From Candidatus Hydrogenedentes bacterium UBA2224 (GTDB taxonomy: Bacteria; Hydrogenedentota; Hydrogenedentia; Hydrogenedentales; SLHB01): a stretch of 13,111 nucleotides of DNA. Location of the stretch: NCBI GenBank assembly GCA_002348185.1, contig DDYW01000039.1:2812-15922 (forward strand). Reading direction: 5' to 3'. Positions 5,636 to 11,893 of the stretch are shown one piece after another (within the stretch, counting starts at the first letter, position 1; each line of letters opens with the position of its first letter). The notes below the pieces were generated by a model, which saw only the letters and a list, made by a program, of their open reading frames with translations, was not told where the DNA came from and made no database searches. A program made the position numbers and the translations under genes.

Positions 5636-8476
5636 CTATTTCGCGATGGCGAGGGCGATGAGTTCGGCCATGTGCAGGGGGTGGGCGTCGGTGAAGTGGG
5701 CGATTTGCTGCCGGCAACTGGTGCCGGAGGCCACAACGAGGGCGCCTTCCGGCCGTTCGTTGATCATGCGCACGAGCGGCTCGGCAACCTGGAGGGAAAG
5801 CGCGTACTTTTTGCTGATCGCGCCGAATTGTCCGGCCATGCCGCAACACCCGGAGTCGAGCAGCGTGACCTGGGCGCCGGGGATCTTCGCGGCGAGTCTC
5901 TGTTGCACGGACGGGTCGGTGAGGGCCTTGGCGTGGCAGTGGGCGTGGATGACCACGGGGCCGATGCCGCCGTTCCAGGCGAGGGCGCCGGGTTCCTTTT
6001 CGAGCACGTTGAAGAGGAACTGTTCGAAGAGGAAGCAGCGCGGGGCCACGTCGGCGGCGTTGGGCACGCCCAGCTCGCGGTAGTCCTGCTTGAACATGGC
6101 AAACGAGGACGGTTCGAGGAAGAGGACGGGGTCTTCGGGATGGCGTTCGCGCAGGAGCGCGACGTTGTGCGTGCCGAGGCGTTTGGCCATGTCGAGGCGT
6201 CCGACGCTGAACGCGGGGCGGCCGCAATCTTTGCGGCCGTGCGGGAGGACAACCTCGAATCCGGCGGCTTCGAGTACGGCGACGGCGGCGATGCCGATAT
6301 GGGGCTCGTTGTAGCGGACGAAGGTGTCGTCCCAGAGGACGACGCGGCCGCGCGTGACGGGGCATTTCGCGTCGCGTTCGTGTTTTGCGAACCACGTGTC
6401 GAACCGCTCCAGCGCGAATTTCGGGAGGGGCCGCTGCGCGGCGAAGCCGAGGGTGATGTCCATGAGTTTGCGCAGCCATTTCCATTCCATCGCGGCATTC
6501 GCGAGACGGGGGACGAGGCAGCCGAGGATGTTCATGGTCTCGACGGAACTGACGATGCGGTTTCGGAGGCCGACGCCGGTCTGTTGCTGCCGCGCATGGA
6601 GGAGTTCCGCTTTGAGCAGGGCCAGGTCGACGTTCGACGGGCATTCCTTCTTGCAGGCCTTGCACGAGAGGCAGTTGCTCAGGGCCTCGTCGAGCTCGGC
6701 GCAGGCGAGGGGATCGACATCGCCGAAACGGTGTTCGAGCACCGCGCGGATGGTGTTGGCGCGGCCTCGGGTGGACATGATCTCCTCGCCGGTGGCGATG
6801 TAGGTCGGGCACATGGTGGGGGTGTCTTTGCGGCAGCCGCCGCACCCGTTGCACTGTTCGAGGTTGCCGACGAAGGAGGCGTCCTTGTCGGCGAACGCCA
6901 GCATGGCCGGGAAGGGCAGGGCAAGCTCGTAGCCGTCGCCCAGGCGGAGGCGCGTGTCGATCCGGAAATCGTGGTGATCCGCGATGATCTTGCCGGGATT
7001 GAGGAGGCCCCGGGGGTCGAACAGGGACTTGATCCCGGTCATGACGGCGAGGAGTTCGGGCCCGGCCTGTTCGGGCATGAACTCCGTGCGCGCGATGCCC
7101 ACGCCGTGTTCTCCGGTGAACGAGGCATTGAAGCGCCGCGCCAGGGCGGCGGTTTGCTCGGCGAGCAGGCGGAGTCTGGCGATGTCGCCCGCCTGATGGA
7201 GATCGAGCACGGGACGCACGTGGAGGAGCCCGGACGCGGCGTGGCCGTAGAAGGAGCCCACGAGGCCGAGTTCGCCCATGATCGCCTGGAGTTCGTGGAC
7301 GTACGCGGGGAGACGTCTGGGCTCGACCGCGACGTCCTCGATGCCCGGGGTGGGTTTGGCGGGACCTTTGCGGCCCGTGAGCAGGGAGAGGCCGGCTTTG
7401 CGCACGTTCCAGATCATCTCCATTTGGGCCGGGTCGGTGACGATCATCCCGCGGCTGCCGATGTTCCGCCGGGAGGCCTCGGCGATGCGCGCCTCGGCGT
7501 CGCGCTGAAACTCGACGATCAGGAAGGCTTCACAAGGCTCTTCGTCGAGCCGGAGGAGGTCGCGCGCGGCCTTGAACGCGAGCTGGTCGCGGGTCTGGTC
7601 GAAGAGAAGGCGGTCAGCGTGTTCGATGGCGGCCGGTTCGAGGTCGGCGAATTCCACCGAGGCCTGCAAGGCTTCCGTGACGGAGTCGAAGAAGAAGAGC
7701 GCGAGCCCGGTAACGCCGGGGGGAAGGGGTACGACACGCAATTCCGCGGAGAATATGCCTGCGAGCGTGCCTTCGCTGCCGGAAATGATCTTACAGAGGT
7801 CGCCGGGGGCGCGGAGGTAGCGGTCGAGCCCGTAACCGGGCCAGCGTTTGACGAGAATGTTGGGAAACCAGGTGTTGATGACATTTTCGTGCTGCTCGAT
7901 AAGCTGGCGGATGCGGGCGTTTTCGGCGGCGAGCGCCGGGGAGTCCGCCCCGATGGTCTCGATGCGGCCGTCGGCGAGGATCACGTCGAGGGCGACGATA
8001 TGTTCGGCGGTGGTGCCGTGGAGCGGCGCGCGCGCCCCGGAGGAATTGTTGGCGATCATGCCGCCCAGGGTGGCGCGCGAACTGGTGGCGACGTCGGGCC
8101 CGAAACAGAAGCCCTGGGGTTTCAGGAAGGCGTTGAGCTGGTCGAGGACCACGCCGGCCTGGACGCGCACGGTGCGTTTGTCGCGATCGAAGTCCGAGAT
8201 GCGGCGGTTGTAACGGGCGAAATCGATGATGAGCCCTTCGCCGACCGCGCCGCCGGCGAGCCCCGTGCCCGCGCCGCGCGGCGTGACGGGGATGCCGGCT
8301 TCGATGGCGGTCTGAAATGCCGCGGCGGCTTCCCGGTCGGACTGGGGGAAGGCGACGGCCTCGGGGCGCATCTGGTAGATGGACGCGTCGGTTGCGTAGA
8401 GCGCACGGGTGAGATCGTCGGTGCGGATCTCGCATTGTGCGGAATGAAGCAGGCTGGTTTGTGACTGTGTCATCAT
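5636..8476 (-). CDS. FAD and Fe-S D-2-hydroxyacid dehydrogenase (D-lactate dehydrogenase/YdiJ type)
   Basis: A 946-residue fusion of a GlcD-like flavoprotein and a GlpC-like iron-sulfur protein, expected to oxidise a D-2-hydroxyacid such as D-lactate or D-2-hydroxyglutarate and pass electrons on to a carrier. The FAD-binding part has PRGAGTGLAGGAVG (66-79) and GPDVATSSRATLGGMIANNS (126-145). The FAD-oxidase C-terminal part has GHAASGLLHVRP (411-422) and GEHGVG (455-460). Two [4Fe-4S] motifs follow: C542, C545, C548, C556 and C602, C605, C608, C612. The final part has cysteine-rich heterodisulfide-reductase-like motifs, with CHAK (847-850) and SGCCGMAG (875-882). Length is close to E. coli YdiJ (about 1018). 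All expected motifs are intact. No clear ribosome site precedes the start; ATG at 8476 or 8473 is possible. No lactate permease is adjacent, so the substrate is not settled. Confidence 0.93.
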   Translation of the reverse strand: MMTQSQTSLLHSAQCEIRTDDLTRALYATDASIYQMRPEAVAFPQSDREAAAAFQTAIEAGIPVTPRGAGTGLAGGAVGEGLIIDFARYNRRISDFDRDKRTVRVQAGVVLDQLNAFLKPQGFCFGPDVATSSRATLGGMIANNSSGARAPLHGTTAEHIVALDVILADGRIETIGADSPALAAENARIRQLIEQHENVINTWFPNILVKRWPGYGLDRYLRAPGDLCKIISGSEGTLAGIFSAELRVVPLPPGVTGLALFFFDSVTEALQASVEFADLEPAAIEHADRLLFDQTRDQLAFKAARDLLRLDEEPCEAFLIVEFQRDAEARIAEASRRNIGSRGMIVTDPAQMEMIWNVRKAGLSLLTGRKGPAKPTPGIEDVAVEPRRLPAYVHELQAIMGELGLVGSFYGHAASGLLHVRPVLDLHQAGDIARLRLLAEQTAALARRFNASFTGEHGVGIARTEFMPEQAGPELLAVMTGIKSLFDPRGLLNPGKIIADHHDFRIDTRLRLGDGYELALPFPAMLAFADKDASFVGNLEQCNGCGGCRKDTPTMCPTYIATGEEIMSTRGRANTIRAVLEHRFGDVDPLACAELDEALSNCLSCKACKKECPSNVDLALLKAELLHARQQQTGVGLRNRIVSSVETMNILGCLVPRLANAAMEWKWLRKLMDITLGFAAQRPLPKFALERFDTWFAKHERDAKCPVTRGRVVLWDDTFVRYNEPHIGIAAVAVLEAAGFEVVLPHGRKDCGRPAFSVGRLDMAKRLGTHNVALLRERHPEDPVLFLEPSSFAMFKQDYRELGVPNAADVAPRCFLFEQFLFNVLEKEPGALAWNGGIGPVVIHAHCHAKALTDPSVQQRLAAKIPGAQVTLLDSGCCGMAGQFGAISKKYALSLQVAEPLVRMINERPEGALVVASGTSCRQQIAHFTDAHPLHMAELIALAIAK

Positions 8477-8496
8477 GAGGCTTTTCTACACCGTTT

Positions 8497-8525
8497 GTGC
8501 AACCGGGGTTGGCATGCGGTTGCGC
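8497..8525. repeat. Inverted repeat in the divergent promoter region
   Basis: GCAACC (8499-8504) and GGTTGC (8518-8523) pair across 13 bases, and the match extends outward with one G-T and one G-C pair. It sits 20-50 bases upstream of the dehydrogenase start, in the gap shared with the nucleotidase gene, so it could be an operator. This is position-based inference only. Confidence 0.35.
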
Positions 8526-8625
8526 GGTCCGCCTGTCCCTGTGTCCGGTCAGCCACGTTCGGCGTGTGCCGTTGGAACAACAAACGGCGGTTTTCCGTTG
8601 TTTCATGCGCGGGCGGGATCGCGCG

Positions 8626-8634
8626 TGGTATCAT
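8626..8634 (+). promoter_or_regulatory. Extended -10 promoter element for the bisphosphate nucleotidase gene
   Basis: TGG followed by TATCAT (8629-8634) is a good extended -10 box. No -35 box lies at 16-19 bases. It predicts a transcript starting near 8641 and a leader of about 30 bases. The run GGTATCATCGCGCT (8627-8640) matches the acyltransferase promoter at 12 of 14 positions. Confidence 0.45.
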
Positions 8635-8671
8635 CGCGCTTCACCAACGCCATGAAGGGACAGGCAACCCT

Positions 8672-9676
8672 ATGATTAATGATTCGAATCCGGAAATCCA
8701 GTTTGCGATGGAGGCCGTGCGCGCGGGGGCCTTGCTGGCGCGGGAAGTCGAGCGCGAGATGGTGGAACCGGCGCTCACGAAAGAAGACCGGTCGCCGGTG
8801 ACGGTGGCCGATTTCGCGGTTCAGGGACTCATCGGATGTCTGCTGGAGAAGACCTTTCCTGCCGCGGCGCTGGTGGCGGAAGAGGATTCCGCGCAGTTGC
8901 GCGAACCTGAGGCGGCGTCCACGTGCAAGCGCGTGGCGGAGTACGTGGGGCGGCGGCTGGCATATGCCACCCCGCAGACGGTGTGCGCGTGGATCGACCA
9001 TGGGAACGCCGCGCCGTGCGGGCGGTTCTGGACGCTGGACCCCATCGACGGCACGAAAGGGTTTCTGCGCGGCGGGCAGTATGCCGTGGGGATGGCGCTG
9101 ATCGACGAGGGCGAGGTCGTGCTGGGCGCGATGGCCTGTCCGAACCTGAGCGATGCGCAGCGCCCCGAGTCGGGGGGGCCGGGGACGCTGGTGATTGCGG
9201 CGCGGGGCCAGGGGGCGTGGTGGCAGCCGCTCGAGACCGGAGGCGCATTGCGGCCGTTGCGGGTGTCGGAGAGAACGGATCCCGCGCGGATGCGGATCCT
9301 GCGTTCGTTCGAGACGGGCCACACCAACGTGGGCCGCATCGAGCGGATGGCGGCGGCCGTCGGCGTAACCGCGGAACCGGTGCGCATGGACAGTCAGGCG
9401 AAGTATGCGGTGCTGGCGTCGGGCCACGCGGAGCTCTTGTTGCGGCTCCTGACCTCGAAGCAGCCCGACTACCGGGAACGTATCTGGGACCAGGCCGCGG
9501 GCGCCTTGATCACCGAGGAAGCCGGGGGGCGCATCACGGACCTGGATGGCAAGCGCCTGGACTTTTCGGCGGGGCGGATGCTTGTGAACAATCGGGGCCT
9601 CTGCGCCTCGAACGGCCGCGTGCATGACATGGTGCTGGACACGCTGCGCGCGGTGTGTGAAAACGGGGAGCGGTAG
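8672..9676 (+). CDS. 3'(2'),5'-bisphosphate nucleotidase (Hal2/inositol monophosphatase superfamily)
   Basis: A 334-residue metal-dependent phosphatase predicted to remove the 3'-phosphate of PAP, the by-product of sulfate activation and sulfation. Metal-binding motifs are complete: VAEEDS (68-73), WTLDPIDGTKGFLRGGQYAV (120-139), which is the hallmark of the Hal2-type branch, and WDQAAGALITEEAGG (272-286). Length is close to that of other Hal2-type members. The frame is open upstream to an ATG at 8495, but the first 59 residues of that form (Arg/Cys-rich, crossing the promoter) are unlike the family. ATG 8672, giving MINDSNPEIQFAMEAVR, is the natural start; the purine-rich AAGGGA at about 8655-8660 is a weak, distant ribosome site. 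It stands alone on the plus strand, divergent from the dehydrogenase. Confidence 0.92.
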   Translation: MINDSNPEIQFAMEAVRAGALLAREVEREMVEPALTKEDRSPVTVADFAVQGLIGCLLEKTFPAAALVAEEDSAQLREPEAASTCKRVAEYVGRRLAYATPQTVCAWIDHGNAAPCGRFWTLDPIDGTKGFLRGGQYAVGMALIDEGEVVLGAMACPNLSDAQRPESGGPGTLVIAARGQGAWWQPLETGGALRPLRVSERTDPARMRILRSFETGHTNVGRIERMAAAVGVTAEPVRMDSQAKYAVLASGHAELLLRLLTSKQPDYRERIWDQAAGALITEEAGGRITDLDGKRLDFSAGRMLVNNRGLCASNGRVHDMVLDTLRAVCENGER

Positions 9677-9724
9677 TCCCGTCGCAGGTCCGCGCGGGAC
9701 CCCCTCCAAACCAGGCCTGCGCGT

Positions 9725-9759
9725 AAAAAAACGGGGCGGTCCGGTGAGGGACCGCCCCG
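9725..9759 (-). terminator. Rho-independent terminator of the NagB-like gene
   Basis: CGGGGCGGTCC (9732-9742) pairs perfectly over 11 bp with GGACCGCCCCG (9749-9759) around a 6-base loop. Read on the minus strand the stem is followed by seven T (9731-9725), so it ends transcription of the gene stopping at 9781. On the plus strand the far side has no T run, so it is not a standard terminator for the convergent nucleotidase gene. Confidence 0.9.
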
Positions 9760-9780
9760 AACCTTGGGCGCAGGCGCGGG

Positions 9781-10737
9781 TCAGTTGCACTCGGCTTCGA
9801 GCGGCTGGGCCAGTTCTTCGAGGTAGAAGAGGCGGCCGGGGCGCGTGGGCATGAACGTGCTGGTGATCCAGGGGCTCGGCTGGTGGTGGAGCGTGACGCG
9901 CAGGGAGAGCCCCTGCCACATCATGCCGCGGCCGAGTGCGCCGTCAGCGCCGCCGATGCACCGGTCGGACTTGAGGAACAGACCGGGTCCGATGGTGTTG
10001 GCGGTGGCGGGGACGAGGGTGGTGCGGCTCTTGAAACTGGTGATGGCGTTCTGCTCGATCGTGAGGGGATGAAGCCGCGCCGCAAGCCGGTATTCGGCGG
10101 CTTTCCACTGCGCGAGCGAGGCGTATTCGCTGGCGAAATGGGGTTCCCAGAAGGCGATGTGGCAGACGCGGCCGATGCCGTAGACCGTGACGAGGCGCGC
10201 GCCGCGTTTGCGCAACGCGGCGATCTGCCGGCCGTACGTGGGCAGCTCTTTCTTGGTGGCGAAATGGCGCTGTCGGGCCGGAACGGTCAGGGGGCCGAGC
10301 GGGCCGTAAAAGGCCTGTTCCATAGCGTTCTGAAACGCGCCGGGATCCTTCGCGGGCAGGGTGTTCCCGTTGGGATCGCTCCATTCGTCCATGTTGAAAC
10401 CGTGGACATGGCTGCATTTCACGCCCCACTCCTTGAGGAAGTAGACGGCCCATTTGTACATGCCCATGGGGCCCACGGGAAGAATGAGGATGAGCGGTTT
10501 CTTCGCGTCGCGGGCATTGCGGATCTCCATGGCGATTTCGTGACCCATCATGGTGTCGAAATCGCCGAGCGTCGGGCAGCACACGGGCTGGAATTGCTTG
10601 TGCCACCAGCGCTCGGGTTTGTCGAAGTTCTTCGGCGTGACGGCGGCGCACTTGTCCCACGCCTCAAGGTCCCATCCTTCGGGAAAGAAGCCTTCGAGCA
10701 GGGAACCCTTGATGGTGTTCATGAGATTGACGGCCAT
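9781..10737 (-). CDS. NagB/glucosamine-6-phosphate deaminase-like protein with altered active-site loop
   Basis: A 318-residue protein of the glucosamine-6-phosphate deaminase/isomerase superfamily. LILPVGPMGMYKWAV (83-97) corresponds to the phosphate-binding 'LPTGxTP..TY..L' block. GFNMDEW (113-119) matches NagB 'NMDEY', with D117 at the position of catalytic D72. YGIGRVCHIAFWEP (186-199) matches 'GVGxDGHIAFNEP'. In this loop the His (H193) and Glu (E198) are kept, but the Asp equivalent to NagB D141 is Val (V191). At 318 residues it is longer than standard NagB (about 266). It may act on another sugar phosphate or be a non-deaminating relative. The start is the ATG at 10737: the frame reaches an ATG at 10755, but the GGGGAGG ribosome site lies inside those extra codons. 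A strong terminator follows. Confidence 0.82.
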   Translation of the reverse strand: MAVNLMNTIKGSLLEGFFPEGWDLEAWDKCAAVTPKNFDKPERWWHKQFQPVCCPTLGDFDTMMGHEIAMEIRNARDAKKPLILILPVGPMGMYKWAVYFLKEWGVKCSHVHGFNMDEWSDPNGNTLPAKDPGAFQNAMEQAFYGPLGPLTVPARQRHFATKKELPTYGRQIAALRKRGARLVTVYGIGRVCHIAFWEPHFASEYASLAQWKAAEYRLAARLHPLTIEQNAITSFKSRTTLVPATANTIGPGLFLKSDRCIGGADGALGRGMMWQGLSLRVTLHHQPSPWITSTFMPTRPGRLFYLEELAQPLEAECN

Positions 10738-10746
10738 TGCGATAGT

Positions 10747-10753
10747 CCTCCCC
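10747..10753 (-). promoter_or_regulatory. Ribosome binding site that fixes the NagB-like start
   Basis: Minus-strand GGGGAGG ends 9 bases before the ATG at 10737. It overlaps the first codons of the longer form starting at 10755, which therefore is unlikely to be used. Confidence 0.75.
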
Positions 10754-10774
10754 ATCTGGTTGCGTCAAACCACC

Positions 10775-10803
10775 ATGGTACCCCAGCGCGGGGACCAGAG
10801 CAA
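10775..10803 (-). promoter_or_regulatory. Candidate sigma70-type promoter of the NagB-like gene
   Basis: On the minus strand TTGCTC (10803-10798) and TACCAT (10780-10775) are separated by exactly 17 bases. This predicts a start near 10768 and a leader of about 30 bases before the ATG at 10737, with the ribosome site inside it. It would make the gene independent of the upstream permease gene. Confidence 0.4.
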
Positions 10804-10891
10804 GCCAACGCTGGGATCCGGAATCCACCCCCGGCCACGCGGGCCCGCGTGGTCCCACACCGGCACAGATGGCGAAAACGTGTGCCTGTTG

Positions 10892-11689
10892 TCAGAGGAC
10901 GCGTGTCAGGAGGCGGGCGGTGATGAGGATGAGGACGAGTCCCATGACGACGCGGCGGACTTTGAGTTTGAGGTGGTCGTTGATCCACTTGCCGATGGGG
11001 GAGCCGGCCTGGGCGCCCAGGAACACGAGGGGGACAAGCGCCAGATTGACCTTGCCCACCGGAAACGGGAGGTCGATCTGAAGGTTGGGTTCCTGAACCA
11101 TGTGGGCGACGGCGCCCGCGAGACAGGTGGGCACCATGACCATGTTGGACAGGGCCACGACGCGTTCGTTGGACGCGATGCCGGCGATCAGGGCGAGGGG
11201 GACGAGCACGGCCCCGCCCCCGACGCCGGTGAGTCCGGACGCGATGCCCATGGCAAAGCCGATGAGGATCGCCAGGGTGTCGCGGGGGCGGACCTGGTCC
11301 TCGGCGACTCGAGGCGGCTCGATGAAGAAGGTGCGGATGCCGACGAGTCCCAGGAGCACGATGAAGATCCAGGTGACGACGCGGTCGTCGAAGAACTGGG
11401 TGACCCATCCGCCGATATAGCCCCCGGCGACGGACCCGAAGGAGAGTTGAACGGCGAGGCGCCATTGCCAGTCGACATGGCCCTCGTTGAGGCGCCACAC
11501 GTTGGCCGCGGCCACGAAGACGATGATGAGGAGGCTGGTGCCCTTGGCGGTGTGGGGGTCCATGCCCGGCACGAATTCGAGGAAGGCGGGAACCATGAGG
11601 ATGCCGCCGCCGAGACCGAGGGCGCCGCTCATGAGTCCTACGCCCACGCCCAGAAACAACATGCCGGGGTAGAAGAACAGAGGATTCAT
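10892..11689 (-). CDS. TSUP-family (TauE/SafE) membrane permease
   Basis: A 265-residue inner-membrane protein made of two homologous halves, as in the TauE/SafE family, whose members move sulfite, sulfonates or related anions. The first half carries GVGLMSGALGLGGGILMVP (16-34) and the second GFAMGIASGLTGVGGGAVLV (144-163), the paired Gly-rich helices typical of the family. Several further hydrophobic helices are visible (LLIIVFVAAAN, WIFIVLLGLVGI, VNLALVPLVFLGAQAG, VVMGLVLILITA). The frame is open up to an ATG at 11848, but those 53 extra residues are Arg/Pro/Ser-rich and unlike a membrane protein. The ATG at 11689 has an ideal AAAGGAG ribosome site and starts directly with the first helix. 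Substrate is not readable from sequence. It is upstream of the NagB-like gene (154-base gap) and divergent from the acyltransferase. Confidence 0.9.
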   Translation of the reverse strand: MNPLFFYPGMLFLGVGVGLMSGALGLGGGILMVPAFLEFVPGMDPHTAKGTSLLIIVFVAAANVWRLNEGHVDWQWRLAVQLSFGSVAGGYIGGWVTQFFDDRVVTWIFIVLLGLVGIRTFFIEPPRVAEDQVRPRDTLAILIGFAMGIASGLTGVGGGAVLVPLALIAGIASNERVVALSNMVMVPTCLAGAVAHMVQEPNLQIDLPFPVGKVNLALVPLVFLGAQAGSPIGKWINDHLKLKVRRVVMGLVLILITARLLTRVL

Positions 11690-11694
11690 CCACG

Positions 11695-11701
11695 CTCCTT
11701 T
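11695..11701 (-). promoter_or_regulatory. Ribosome binding site that fixes the TSUP start
   Basis: Minus-strand AAAGGAG lies 5 bases before the ATG at 11689 and decides against the longer form starting at 11848. Confidence 0.8.
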
Positions 11702-11730
11702 GGCCGCTCGAGAACTGGCAACCCGACGGA

Positions 11731-11736
11731 AGTGTA
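11731..11736 (-). promoter_or_regulatory. Possible extended -10 element of the TSUP gene
   Basis: Minus-strand TGC-TACACT resembles an extended -10 box and would start a transcript about 35 bases before the ATG at 11689. No -35 box is evident. Confidence 0.3.
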
Positions 11737-11850
11737 GCAGAATGAATGCGGACGCGGGAATTCTCGATGCGCGCCCGAATGCGCCGGCCCGCGTCGCCGG
11801 GGAAGGCCGCCGCGTCTGCGGTACAGCCAACGGATTGGGCGGCGTCATGG

Positions 11851-11880
11851 TTGTCCGGAGGTGTGCATGCCCGGTAGAAT
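11851..11880 (+). promoter_or_regulatory. Candidate promoter placing the transcript start at or just before the acyltransferase ATG
   Basis: TTGTCC (11851-11856) and TAGAAT (11875-11880) are 18 bases apart. A start 7-10 bases after the -10 box falls at 11887-11890, that is, at or just before the ATG at 11890. This would give a leaderless or nearly leaderless mRNA and would explain the missing ribosome site directly before that ATG. Confidence 0.45.
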
Positions 11881-11893
11881 CGCGCTCCTATGA
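11867..11893 (+). CDS. Possible 8-codon leader ORF overlapping the acyltransferase start
   Basis: An ATG at 11867 with GGAGG five bases upstream (11857-11861) encodes MPGRIALL and stops at TGA 11891-11893. The stop overlaps the acyltransferase ATG as ATGA, the arrangement used for translational coupling. It conflicts with the promoter reading at 11851-11880, which would put the ORF upstream of the transcript, so only one of the two can be right. It may be chance. Confidence 0.2.
   Translation: MPGRIALL

Noticed and set aside
5558..8464. A 968-codon open frame on the plus strand antisense to the dehydrogenase gene
   Set aside because: It mirrors the dehydrogenase, whose motifs are all intact. 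High GC at codon third positions leaves the opposite frame free of stops. Its product is Gly/Glu/Asp/Val-rich with no motif.
8495..8671. N-terminal extension of the nucleotidase to the ATG at 8495
   Set aside because: The 59 extra residues are Arg/Cys-rich, unlike the family, and cross the likely promoter. The start at 8672 gives the normal family length.
11690..11848. N-terminal extension of the TSUP permease to the ATG at 11848
   Set aside because: The extra 53 residues are Arg/Pro/Ser-rich, and a near-perfect ribosome site sits right before the ATG at 11689.
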